Origin: Luscinia megarhynchos
Taxonomy: Eukaryota > Chordata > Aves > Passeriformes > Turdidae
Assembly: GCA_034336665.1 (NCBI GenBank)
Contig: CM067568.1
Coordinates: 40,838,770 to 40,902,769, forward strand
Length of the DNA stretch: 64,000 nt
Direction: 5' to 3'
Shown: in pieces, positions 1 to 12,100 of the stretch
Layout: each line of letters begins with the position of its first letter
Numbering within the stretch: position 1 is the first letter of the stretch
Translations under genes and position numbers: made by a program
The notes under the pieces: model-generated
What the model was told of the DNA's origin: nothing
What the model saw: only the letters and a program-made list of their open reading frames with translations
Databases searched by the model: none

Positions 1-2284
1 ATGTGCTGAAGCCTGTATATAAGTTTATACTCTGCAGCATCCATCATTCCAGGGACCACTGCTGACACTTGCTTTTTCACCCTAACAGTTTTGGGAGGGT
101 TTGACAAGAGGAATTTAGTCCACTGTTCTGTTACACTGACAGGATTTTCCTGCAATGTGTTAAAATCTAACCGTACTGATTCTGTCAGTTGACTAGAGAA
201 TGTCCAGATATTAGAAAATTTTCTTTTTGTATTAATTATTTGAAGAACTTGTAAATCTTTGAAATTATCTTCTCTGTTTCTTTTAATTCTTTTAATGTTT
301 CATTACTTCTTACTGTTGTGCTCCTGCACCATATTCTCGTTTTCTCTTATCTGTATTTCTGTGAAGGGAGGGAGGTTGTGATTTCTCATTTATATTTCTT
401 CAAAAGTTAATTTTTGGGGAGCCAAATTAAGTATAATCTCCTACAATTGTTGCTGTTAACTACCTTAATTTTTTTCAAAGGAGATTAACTCAATTTTGAC
501 TGGCATCTGTAGGTAAAAAGGCATATAGCTCCAACTATTTTACATTATTTTTTCCTGTGTTCTCCTTCTGATGGGAAAAAACCTGTTTGGTTTTGGAGCT
601 TCACATATAGATGAGGTTTTCGGGGTTACTGGATGAGCATCTTGACTGAAGAACACACAGCAGGGGAAGGACTATCTAGATGATCAAGTCCAATCCTCTA
701 CCCTCATAGCTGTACCATTGCATCCTCTTTTCTGGCTGTATCAGATCTGCCTCATCCCTTCTGCTTTCCTGGTTTTGCAATTTCTCGTGAAATGCTGATC
801 TAAAATCAATTTTCCCCTATGATTTTAGAATTTAATTTATTTCAATGCCTGTGAGTATTCATACATGTCAGTCTAACCTTCATTTGTTTTGTGCCAGTGT
901 TGGCCTTCAGCTCCTCTCTGTTTTTTGATGCTTACCTGTCGGTGGCATTTACCATTGCATTGCCTGTGCTTTGTGTCAGCAACTCCACACCAATCCCCCC
1001 AGGCTCTCCTGGGCTATCACTGTAATATAATGGGTCATCATGAAGATATCCCAGGACTAGTGCAAATTCAAACATACAAGTCCACGAGCTGCAGCTCCAG
1101 GCAGATTTCACTGCTTTTGCACCAGAATGTTCAGCTGTGTTTGGGAGGGTTTATTCATGCAGCTGCAGCACCAAATGCCCATTGTTATTTCTTATAGACC
1201 CAAGCTGGGTCTTTGCAAACCATCCAGGGTATCTTTGGTTCTGAGCTTGCATGGCTGTGTCAACACAGCAGGGTGCATTTGCACACAGATGCCATCCAAT
1301 CACATCTGTTCCAAAATCCTTTTACAGCAGTGGTGGGATCGGTTTAAAGGATGTGTTCTCAACAAAAACCTTTCCATTCACTCCCAGTGTGGTGGTATTC
1401 TTTATAACATCATTACTTATTACAGGTAATTATTTTCCTATAACCTATTTTTCCAGCTGGTATGAAATGATAATGCTGGGTTAGAAGGCAGAGGGGCATA
1501 TCTCTGGTTTCTTGTTGTCAGTCTAAGAAAAAAAGTATTTTGACACATTAGATGGCATGTTGACTCAGTTTATAAAACCTTTATCAGAGACCTCATCATG
1601 TGATATGTAGTCTGCAGACTTGCAGTGATTCCCAAGATGGCTATTAATGGCTTGTGAACTTGGGAATAGAGAGTGGTAAATCTGGCCTTTGAGATAATTG
1701 AAAAGACATCACTTGTAATGTGAGCAGTGGCACTGAAGGATGATTGCTGCTCTTTAGGGACAGAGGTAATACGTTGTTGCATCCAGTTTTGAAGTGAGGC
1801 ACCCAATATTGATTTACTTTGGCCATGTCTTAACATCCCTTGATCAGCTGCAGAATGTATTTCCTGCTTGCCCTATTCCTATCCCCCTCCTCTCAGAAGA
1901 CCTATTTGTTAGCAGACTTATTTATTTCCTTAATGAAAAACTTAGATTACAAAACTGGATGGGAAACTAAGCTAGGAAAATAAGGGATTTCTAGAGGCAT
2001 AGGGAGGGAGTATTGTTCAGTAGTGTTCTCTGCAAAACATCTGTCTTTACTCTGACACACATCATAGTGACCAAAGTGATGATAATTCAGTAGATTTCTC
2101 AATATTTCCACTATGAGATGTACATGGTGACTGATTCTTGTTTCTTTCTTCTTTGAATTTCATTGTCTTCAATGAAAGTGGCAAATTGTAATTTTAACCA
2201 ACTTTAAATATATCAAGTTTGGGGATTTTTTTTTCCCCTATAGAGGAATTGTGAGTACAAAATCCCTTCACTAACATTTGTAGG
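1..2284. other. Unique AT-rich DNA, no gene seen
   Basis: No recognisable coding exon, RNA gene or full repeat is visible apart from the possible CR1 tip near 660. Overlapping short open frames at 889-1484 differ in frame, resemble no known protein and have no splice-site framing. I read them as chance. Confidence 0.6.
660..725 (-). repeat. Possible CR1 LINE 3'-tip fragment
   Basis: A short stretch around 665-700 (gaagg ... agatgatcaagtccaatcc) resembles the inverted 3' end of avian CR1 elements, where a GGAAGG word is followed by a GATCATC/AGTCCAA block. The usual flanking octamer tail is not visible and the match is short, so it could be chance. Confidence 0.35.
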
Positions 2285-2401
2285 ATTCACAGAATCATAG
2301 ATTATCCTGAGCTGGAAGGGACACACAAGAATCATCATTTTCCACTCCTGGCCCTGTGCAAGACAACCCTAAGAGTAATGCCATGTGCCTGAGTGCATTA
2401 T
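2285..2401 (-). mobile_element. CR1 LINE, 3'-end fragment
   Basis: The left edge reads cacagaatcatag, the inverse of the octamer tail that ends CR1 elements. It is followed by gagctggaagggacacacaa and ctcctggccctgtgcaagac, matching the inverted 3' UTR typical of CR1 copies in songbird genomes. The element is therefore on the minus strand and heavily 5'-truncated. Similarity fades after about 2401 (gcctgagtgcatta), although diverged sequence may continue to about 2500. No reverse transcriptase part is present. Known from the family: CR1 copies insert 5'-truncated, without clear target duplications. Confidence 0.78.
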
Positions 2402-2793
2402 GCAGTGTAGTACTTGGTTCATGATGCATCTTCCCCAGTGCTTGCTGAAAGAAATTCCTGATTTGGAGCTACCCATGAAGGTGGTGCTTGACAGTCACTG
2501 AATAGTTTCTGGTTCTTTGAACATGAAAGAAAAAAATTAGCTTGTTACAGAGGCTGGCATTCACATTTGCACTTCTGTGTCAAAAGCCACCCTTTTCCTG
2601 GGAGAATGAGTTTCACTGCTTCTTTCCCAGAACTGCTGATACAATAAGTGGGTTTGGGGTTTGGGGGTCACTCAGATCACCTGGGCATGGCAAAGTCCAG
2701 AGAATACATTTTAGCTAGTTAAAGAGCTCAAAGTTTTAGCTGCTGAGCATTGTTCCATACTGCTTAAGAAGTCATTAAAAATTAATCTTTATG

Positions 2794-2843
2794 TTTTTTT
2801 TTTTACTCAAGTACAACTAGAACCATTTTTTTTTTTTTTTTTT
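2794..2843. repeat. Two poly-T tracts
   Basis: A T10 run (2794-2803) is followed by an uninterrupted T18 run (2826-2843). Such tracts are length-variable. I see no attached retrogene or SINE body that would make them a reversed poly-A tail. Confidence 0.85.
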
Positions 2844-3379
2844 GCTTCTTGCCTATTGGAGTAGGTGATAAGTTCCTGAAACCAGGTAAATATGGGGCAG
2901 AGTGAGTTCATCTGCAGGGCCATGCTCTCTGGTGGGATTGTTGCATTCTGTCTTTTGTTAGGTGGGATGGTTAGTGACATTGACTCTGTTCACCTGAAGT
3001 GTATTTTCAACAAATGGAAGACTAGAAGGGAGAAAGTTTCTCTTGCCACTTGCTTAAAATGAGAACAAAAAAAAAAAAATTACTTCCTCCATAATTTTGG
3101 TTTGTCTTTCCTGGACTAAAGAGACTGTGGTCCACATTTCTACCAAACTGCACTATCTCAGGTGTATAAATTAGGTACAGAGATGAGAGGGACCCCTAAA
3201 AATTATAGCATAAGTGGGCAAATATCTGCAAAAGTAAATTAATCTGCTTCAAATTTGATGTATCCACAGATGTGACTGAGCCTTTTTTAGATACTACTGG
3301 GAGGAACAAGAGAGGGTGTTATGCACCCATCTGAATTATTGCATAATATGTGTAAAACCATGTATTGGGGTGGGCAAGG

Positions 3380-4139
3380 TGGAAGCTGCAGGGTGGCTTC
3401 TGTGCCCCATGCCAGATTCATCTGGCTTCAAATGGATCCATTGCAGGACACAGCTGAGCCCCTCAGCCAAGCCAGTGCCACCTGTGGAAACACATTCAGG
3501 CAAGGGCAGAAAAAGCCAAAAAGGGGGTAGGGGTTGAGGAAAGGGTGATAAACATCAGAGATAACACCAAGGTAAGAGGAGGAGTACCATGACACAGCAG
3601 GTTATCCACTGTAGCCTGTGGAACAGCCCATGCTGGAACAGATGGATATTTTTTTAAAAAATGGCCTGTGGAGAGTCCACTCTGAAGTAGAGCAGAAGTG
3701 TAAGAAAGAAGTAGCAGCAGAGAGGAACTGCTGTGTGCTAACCATAACCACCCCATTGATGTTTGTTGCCTCATTGAGGGGACTGTGTGTAACTTGTGGT
3801 AATAACAAAGGCAGGGGACTGGAATCTGCAGTGAAGGAGTCAAGTTGAGCCTGGGAAAAGGGGTGGAGAGGTGTTTCCCTTCTGTTTTAATGCTGGTACT
3901 TTTGTTTCCTGCTAAGCCAGCTATTAAATAAATAAGTATACATTAACTACTAGTAAATTAATTTCTCTCAGCTGCATCTGTTTTGCACCCAACAGTAATT
4001 GGAAAGTGATTTCCCTGTCTTTATCTTGAACCATGAGCCTTCATGTAACTAATCTTCAGCAGAAGGGAAGACAAACTAGAAAGGAAAGTGAATAAGGAGC
4101 TGGGTGAGTTTGGCTGCCAGCCTGGTCTAAGCCACAGCC
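3380..4139 (+). mobile_element. Solo LTR of an avian ERVL-type endogenous retrovirus
   Basis: This is a diverged long terminal repeat in the plus orientation. Recognisable blocks in order are: gctgagcccctcagccaagc (3451-3470); aaacacattcaggcaagggcagaaa (about 3488-3512); the 'catgctggaacagatggatatt' block near 3629; gaaggagtcaagttgagcctggg (about 3833-3855); the polyadenylation signal AATAAA at 3927-3932; the ctgttttgcaccc/agtaattgg block near 3978-4002; the 'atcttgaaccatgagcctt' block near 4023; and a degraded right end near 4139. The left boundary is uncertain and could lie up to 80 bases further left. No internal retroviral gene or second LTR copy adjoins it, so it is a solo LTR or an isolated fragment. 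Its divergence and internal gaps indicate an old, inactive copy. Confidence 0.8.
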
Positions 4140-7100
4140 TCTACAAAGCATTAGGGGGACAGTTTTGAGCAAATGGGAGACTAAAATTCCTTCAATTTGT
4201 TTGTTGGCAAACCTGAATCTGCTCCATATGGAAAGGCTGCATTTGACCCTGAAGAGTGCTTTGAATCTAGAAAGTCAAGATAGTTGAAGGTGTCTGTCTC
4301 AAAGACAGTAAATTTAGGCTTCAAGCTGTCATCACTGCATCTCATGCTGTCCAGGTTTGTGCTGCTTCTTATGATTTCTTCCTCCTGCCTTCCTTCCCAT
4401 GTCTGAGCTCTTAGCAGAGTATGGATGGTGTGCTTTGGAAATGTGTTATAAGTACTGACTCATAGCTTGTAGAAAATTTGGAAGAAGCCATGGAATATAA
4501 CTATAGTTATTTAGAAGTTTAAAAGAAAATAGAACCCTCACAGGATCTGGAATTAATTTTCAAAGTATGAAAGGACTCCTGTTTGAAGGTAAGAGGGTGC
4601 TTTATTGTACTAATATAAACAACTCAGTTGTTTTAGTTTTTTGAAAGTGATTTGATTTTTTTTGATAGAAACAGACTATTCTTTTGAGAATTTTCACTGA
4701 GATCAATATTACATCTGAAAGTTTGTAATGATAGTGTCTTACTGAAAACCCTAGTAGTTTTTGTTGTTGATTTTCTCTATTACTTGTCTTCTTTGTTTGA
4801 CTCATAGAAGTATCTAAACCAGCATATCCTTTTAGCCTGTGTGTGTGCCAACTTATTGTCAGTTTCTGCCCCCACAACTGGAGTGCTGGGGGATTCCTTC
4901 AGGCTTCGGAAGCTCCTTGAAGGGTTGCCAAACTGAGGAAAAGTATGATTCAGTATAGATGAAGGGAGTATAATCTTCAAAATATGGGGGTGAGGTGATA
5001 GTGATGGTCCATTTAGAAGGATGAAATTGACATTTCTCAAAGTTCCACTAAAAACTTGCAAGTTAATGTCTAAAACGGTCCAGGACTTCCTGAAACTTTA
5101 TCTGAAGAAGAGTGACAAAGGTCAGCAGAAAAGTGTGTGCAAGCAATAATGTGTTCAAAGTGGAAGGTAAGATAAAAAGAGATATAAGATTAATAATGAT
5201 GGGGTATCTTCTGTAAAATTTCTGTAAACCTTTGGCTTGGAAAATGTTTTAACCACACTGAACAATCAAGAAGTGGCATTACCTGAGGGTGAGTTTTCTC
5301 CTGAGGATAAAAGCTGAACTTTAAGACATTAAGTACTACTAAAGAACAAGCTTGTTCTGCAGATCTCTAATGCAAAAAGGAATAGAAAATTTTCTGAAGC
5401 AGAAGGCATAATAATGCACATTCAATAGAGTTTGGTCGTTTTTTAGGTAGGTTAAAGTTATTTTTAATGTCCTTAGAGGGGAGGAATATGATGTCATTTT
5501 GCCCATTCATGACAATTTTGTATACTGGTTTATTGTAAAGTGCCTACTTCAGTACGTGATATTGTATAATAAACTTATAACCAAGTTAAAAGCCAAAACT
5601 TATCTATGATGATGCAAACCCAAGAAAAGCATGTTTAAGTTTTGAAAAATGGCAATGGAAAAATACTCTGCATCTAGCAGTAATGAGGAGTCCCAGGGAA
5701 GGAAAAGACCAAGGTAATCATCTTTTCCTCTGAAGACAGATTCTGTGTTGCATTTCCTTTTTCCCTTACTCTACAGTTAACAAATGATGATGATTTTAGC
5801 ACTTTGTGTAAGTGATGATTTCACCCCTGAGTAGGCTTTCATCTTTAACATGGCAATAAAATCTTAATATAAATTGTTGAAAAGGCATGTTTCTATTAAC
5901 ATTTCTTAATTAAACATTTTTCTTCAATGATAGATTTATTTTGCAAGGGAAATAAATTTCACATGTGTGAGAACAATTAATAGAAACTCTGCTCTCATTT
6001 TCTGAAGTTAATTTTCCCTGTTAATATTCTGACATCTTTCAACATTCTCTGTGAATATTCAAAACTACCTGTCTGTGGGAAACTCCTGGTAGAAACTCCT
6101 TATGTCATAGGATGCACATATTATTTGACTGATATATTTACTTTAAAACAGCTGTTGCTGTAATTTTTCTTTTATGAAAATGCAAACCTACATTAAAATC
6201 TTCTGTGTCTCATGGTTCAGTGCTTCATTACCAGCAACACTCAGTGACTCAGATGCAAGGCCAGAGTCCACTGCAATGCAGTACTCAGGAAGGTTCTGGA
6301 GGTGTGAAGTAGTTTCATCTTCTCTTTCATCACTTTGAATTTTTACTTAGAAGTCTTCTGTCTGAAAATATGTTTGATGTTTTCCTCCTTTGCTTGTGGG
6401 GTCTAATCACTCTAACCAGAGTGATACAGTTTCTAAGAGATGTCATAAGCCCTAAAAACCTATCACTGACATAAATACTTTTGGATATAGGGAAAGAGAA
6501 TAGTGGACCAGCTGATTAATAATTGATCACCTTCATTAATGGCTTCAGTTTTTCTAATTAACCTTCTGTTTCATCTGAAACATGTCTACATTTTCAGGTC
6601 AAGCACTCAGGGTGGGATACACTGAACTGTCAAAATGAAATATGAAGTGATGGGCTGGGAACTCCAGAACAGATTACATACAATACTGGGAGACTGAGAC
6701 AAGTTCTGTTTAAAATTCACTGTTGTACTCCAAGTTCATTACATACACTTCTAGTATAACTGCTTTTTGGATCAGTTCACCTGTAATGTTACAGCAGGTG
6801 GGTAAATGATAGAAAGGAGAGTATTTGCTCATCTTGGAATCCTTTGTGGAGGAGCATTGTATGTGCCATGGAGGGGTCGGGATCTTACTTAGCACACAAA
6901 CCTTTCCATGCAGCTCCGTGTCCTGCCCCATGCAGAGTATGCACAGAGTTACATTCTTCTCACTGTTACATTTTTGTTGTTCTGCCGAGCATTCTCAAAA
7001 CATATATGGGTAGTTTCTGTCTAATTTTGGAACTGCATGCTTTTAGAGAACGCTTCTTGTTCCTGCCCAGTACACAGGCACACAGCAGACAAGAGGGGTA

Positions 7101-8544
7101 CAAGGTCTACTGCCAATTTGGGTTGTTGCTTACTCGGTGCCATGGAAAACAAAGACAAAAGAATTAGTAAATGCTGTAAATCTTTTGTTTCATCCTACTG
7201 GGCTGTTTTTACATTTGTTTAAAAGCAGTCCTTGTTATATTTTATAACATGTGTATAAATAAATGTCTGGGTTTTTTGAAAGATACTCAGGAAAACATAC
7301 TTCAACACCAATCAGCACTGTAGCAAAAATAAGGAAATAGAAGAAAACAAGCTATCAATAAAGGGGAAATATAAGGAAATGTGCATAGGAAAATAGTATC
7401 AAGAAACTGAAACAAATTCACCCTGGGAAAATGATGTGAATTCACAGTAATTATCACTCTCAAATTCAATATAAACTGAGTGTGACCAAAGCAGACTGAC
7501 CCAAGTATAGTTTAATGGGAAATAGTTGATGCTTCAATAGCCTAAATGAAGAGCTGATTCAGGCACCATTCAGAAGGAAAGGCTGGTTGGAACTATTGAC
7601 ATTTCTGCTCCTCTCTGCAATTATAAGAAACGTTATTGCCACCTCTTGGAACATGATTAAAATAATTGCCATCCCTTTGTTCTCCTCCTTTAGCAGCAAT
7701 CACTGCGTGTCTGCTTCCCTCTGTGTCTTGATGTGTTATGCTATGAATCTTTTTTTGCCAGGGAAAAAGCTGGTCTCAGCATAATTGGGCCATTTCCCTG
7801 TCACAGTAGCTTCCTTTTGAATCTTGTTACTCTGCACGGGTTGTAGTGAGGTCAATCATATTCAGTCAAATGGCTGAGCAGATAAAAAGTGTGCAAGAAC
7901 AAAGTACCTGCTGTCCATTCAGGTTGGAGAGAAAATGTGGAAGGACAGTCTTGGGTAAAGGGGTGCCTTTGCTAGCTTTGGCAAAACTTTACCTACTTAG
8001 AACTCCCACTCACCTGAATTTGGCCTATAAAGAAAAAAATAAGTAACCTTGGAACATACAAGTCACCAATCATTATCAATAATATCATGCTTTATGACTC
8101 CCTGATGGTAATTTCAAAATTTAGCATCTCTCTATACTAATTTTCTGTCACAGGCAAGTATCTGTATATATTCATGCAACATCATGGTATGGTAGCACCA
8201 AACCAATGCAAGATGACCTTGCCATGTCATACAACTTGCTGCAACATCATAATGTAAAACTATCTGAGATTGATGCAGGGCCATGACCCAGCATAGTGAT
8301 ATTGATTCAACATTAGGGTTTGGGCTCATACTGCTGCAGTGTTGCCATCACTATTGACTCAGGAGCATGAGGGAAGGTCATTCTTTGAGATTATGGAACA
8401 CTGTTGAGATCCAGCCTCTTGATATTGATGCAATGCTACTATCAATTGTTATGGGCTAGTTTATCTCTTTGTTGAGATTATCAAATGTTTGGAGCAAAGT
8501 TTCTTCTTGCTTGTAAATTATTAAAAAAGACATTGTAGATTGAT
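4140..8544. other. Unique AT-rich DNA between two LTRs
   Basis: No gag-, pol- or env-like reading frame is seen here, so the two flanking LTRs do not bound a provirus. The stretch is AT-rich. 5860-6130 has the dense TTAATTA/ATTAAT composition often found in conserved non-coding DNA, but nothing specific can be assigned. Confidence 0.55.
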
Positions 8545-9130
8545 TGTCCTGTGTTTAGCTCAGATAGAGTTAATTTTCTTGCTTGTACCTGGTACAGTGC
8601 TGTGTTTGGGGTTCAGTGTAACAATAACATTGATAATTCACTGATGTTTTAGTTGTTGCTGTGGGGTGCTTCCCTGATGTCAAGGACTTTTCAGTGTGTC
8701 ACAGGCTGCCAGAGGGGAAGTGCACAAGAAGCCAGGAGGGAGCATGGCCAGGACAGCTGATCAGAAATGCTTGAAGGGATATTCCATACCACAGAATGTC
8801 ATGCTCAGTGTATAGATTGGGAGGACTTGGCTGGAGGGAAAGGACAATCCCTGCTGAGGTCAGGCTGGGCATCAGTCAGTGGTGGTGAGCAATGGTATTG
8901 TGCATCTCTAGTCATCTTGGGGGGTTTATTCCTCTCTGTTCTTGTTATCTCCCTTTTCATTACAATTACAATTTTTTTTTGGCCTTATTTCAGTTCTTAA
9001 ACTGTTCTTATTTGAACCCACAGATTTTGCTGTTTTCCAGTTTTCTTCCCCATCCCACTAAGATGAGGGGGCTAAATGTGAGTGAACATCTGCACAGTAC
9101 TTGGTTGCTTGCTGGGATTAAACCACAACA
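8545..9130 (+). mobile_element. Solo LTR, second avian ERVL-like family
   Basis: A near-complete LTR begins TGTCCTGTGTTTAGCTCAG and ends TTAAACCACAACA, so it has the TG...CA termini of retroviral LTRs. Internal landmarks are: gttaattttcttgct (8570-8584); tgatgttttagttgttgct (8642-8660); caaggacttttcag (8680-8693); gaagggatattccataccac (8772-8791); a degraded TATA-type box tatagattgg (8811-8820); the gtggtgagcaatggtattgtgcat block near 8882; cttaaactgttcttatttgaacc (8995-9017); and acttggttgcttgctgggatt near 9100. Length is 586 bases, within the normal range for avian LTRs. The flanking pentamers (ttgat and caaat) do not match, so no target duplication survives. It lacks internal genes. A 77-codon open frame at 8767-9000 lies inside it and is not a gene. 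Confidence 0.9.
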
Positions 9131-12100
9131 CAAATGCTTTAGTATTATTATGTGCTGGTGTTAAAAGGTTATAAGCTCATTACTTACCCTAGTGAGTCAA
9201 GCCCTCATCTGTTGACAGTGTATCTCAATCTCTACTGTCACCACCAAGGTACATAGATATATTAAAAGATAATTATGAAGGAACAGAAGTCTTAAAGTCA
9301 AGAGTTTCCATGGGTTTGGGGCAAGTTTATTCTCCTTAGTTAATTGTACATTGATAAAATGCTTTGAGAATTTTGTTAGCACCAGGTGATATTTCATATT
9401 TTCACACAGAATTCCTGTTGTTTCAAGTTAAATTTGTGAATGCTCAGTATTTATGCAAATCATATCCTGGGGCCTGTAGCTGGTAAGTGAAAATGAATAG
9501 TAAAACAATTCTGTTTACCTGTTTTAAGTATCTGACCATACAAATACTCTTTCTGTGTAGTACTTGGCTTTGACTAAAATAAATGACCCAAAAAGCTGAG
9601 ATTCTACCCTGGAACATCTCTGGGTCATAAAAGGACTAGAATATGAATTGTAATTGCACTTTCTTTTGCTACTTGAGCACAAAACAGTAACTGATGGGAA
9701 TAATGCTGGGGGTTTTGTAGCTGTAATGTCCTAAAGATCAAAGAAGGATTTGTATGCTGACAGTAACTTTCATTTTGGGGAAATGAAGTTTTCTTCTGAA
9801 AGCTGTAGTAAAGTAACATTTTCCTCCCTTTGGGACACGAAGGAAGGGCTTATATTTCCCTAATACTTCATTTTCCTAGCTCTAATGTGTATTAATCTAC
9901 TAAAAGATGTTATCTCACTCAATAAAACTTCCCAGGGTTGTTAATGTTGCAAGCAATCACTTAAGTGAGTTGAGAGAACTGATTGGATCAGTTGCTTACA
10001 AATGTTTGTTTAAAGTATGGAAATGTTGTGGTTTGGAAAGTCTTGGGGGCCCTTCCTGATTCCAAAGAGGGAATAGTATTAAGAAGCAGCTATTCTTTTG
10101 AGGCTAAAACTTCATGAAGCAAACAACTTAAGGCAGGCAGTACTGGTGACTTCAGCATAAACATTTTCATTTTTGCAATGGTAATAGCTTGAAATAAGTT
10201 ATTTTAATGGGAAATGTCAAGCACTTATATTAGCCTACTCTGTAATGGTTTTAATGTACTAGAAGTATCTGTTATTCAACTTACCCCTCACTCAGGCTTT
10301 GAGTAGTCCTCATTAATGTAGTCCTCATTCAGAGGTTGCTTGGTGATACTGTTTTAGATAATATGATCTTGCAGAAGTATATGTCAAACACTGAATTATG
10401 CTATCAAAAAAATCAGGCAAGTTGAACAGCATGATGACAAAAAGGCAGGGGATATTTCTTTAGGTTGCTAATTAGTGCTGATACAAAAGGAGCAGGGAAG
10501 TGGTAATGAGTAGTTGAAATAGCCTCTCATAGCCGTGTACTTACACACTGCCTGAACCTGGTTGAATACTTTTGAAACAAATACTGCTCAGTTATTCCTT
10601 GAGGTTGTGTAATTATTCTTCTCAATAACAATAATTTCAATATCTGGCAATTGGTTGAATTTTTTTTTCTCCTCTTACAATTTTAATTTACTCACTTCAT
10701 TTGTTGGCTCTTGCTTTATGCAAGTTTGTGCCCCTTGATCTCCAGGGGACTACAGAGAAAAATATCTGCATATCCCAGTTCACATTGTTAATAAATGAAT
10801 AAAGCTATTTGGAAATGTACCAGAAATCCCTGTTACAAATACATAAATAGAATTAGTGAATATGCCACAAGCAAGCACCTCAGCCAAGAAACAATGACTA
10901 ACATTGACTGGAGTTCACTGGGGTGGTGTAATTGTCTGTAAAACCATATGTATCATATTGCCACATGTATTTAATACTCCTATTATAGATGCCCTTAGCA
11001 GAATTTGGACCACTTTGCACTGAATGCTACAATCCAGACTATGTCAATGTTTTATTAATTCAGTAGTTGAGTTTGCCCTCAAAACATGGTGTTTTACTTG
11101 TGTGTGTTGGCTTGGTTGCAGGTATACATACAGCATAGACGCTTCCAAGACTCATGGCTTATATAGGAGGACACCAAATGGTTTAGGTAAAGAATAACTC
11201 AACTCTGAGAAAGCCATCCTAGAATGTCAGTAGGCAAATTGAATAGTGTGAAGGTTTATTTCCTGACCTTTTTTCCCCCTGTAGCACTATGGACATTCTA
11301 ATAATGCATTCAAGTGTAAAGTCTAACTGTAGCTGTAACCAGACCTTTTTGTGTTGTATACATTTCTTCCATTCAGTACTTCGATCTTTCATTCAAAGGA
11401 TCATCTGTTTGAGCATAATGGCAAACCATTTGTGGGGAAAAAATATTTTCAAGTCTCTTTAAAGTGATTAATGGTAAAGACACTCAGAGATATTGATTTA
11501 CTTGAGTTGTTTTATGGAGAGGAAGGTGAAGTTTCTTACTGTGATCTTTTGTCAGCTCCAGTGTGTTTCCATTTTGTATTTTGCTGTGAGGACAACTGAA
11601 CTGGACATTCAAAATTCAAGAAGCAATTTCTATTGGTAACTCTGATGGATTTTTGGTGGTGCATATACTATCTGCAAGGAACTGAAAGGAAATAACTTTT
11701 CCACCTAAACATGTTTCAAAAAGGCTTAAGCATATGCATCCCCTAGTACATAATTCATCTGAGATCAATGGACTTAGTTACTTTAATAAGGAGGAACATT
11801 TAAACCCCAGCTGAGGCTGTTATGCAAAGGCTTTTGAGAAGTGAGTGTGTGTATATGCAGGATGTTTGGGAGGGGTGACATCTGGGCCTGCAGATAAGGC
11901 CAAAGTTATATTTTCAATAGAAAAAAAAATCCTTTTATGTAAACTTCTCCAGATCTCTGCCTTCAATTCTAACTTGTAGCTTCAAAATCCTACACGTGGG
12001 CTTTCTGATTGTGATTTTTTTTTTGGTAGGAGTTTATTCAAGATAGCTCCTTGGGCATTAGAGGTGCGAGGAGAATGAAGCAGTGAGGAGAAGTTTTCCC

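Noticed and set aside
889..1484. Three overlapping plus-strand frames
   Set aside because: Different frames, Cys/His-rich random-looking peptides and no exon signals. They are not a gene.
3568..3580. Splice donor accaaggtaagagg
   Set aside because: It lies inside the ERVL-type LTR, has no convincing upstream exon and is part of the repeat consensus.
8767..9000. 77-codon open frame
   Set aside because: It lies wholly inside the LTR at 8545-9130 and matches the nucleotide layout of that LTR, not a protein.
3380..9130. A provirus bounded by the two LTRs
   Set aside because: The LTRs belong to different families and the 4.4 kb between them has no gag, pol or env similarity.
8540..9135. Target-site duplication around the second LTR
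   Set aside because: The flanks ttgat and caaat do not match, so either the duplication has decayed or the ends are slightly misplaced.
10303..10329. Direct duplication of gtagtcctcatt
   Set aside because: A 12-base direct repeat in unique DNA is most simply replication slippage. A similar short one (attactgcaag twice) lies near 29568-29593.
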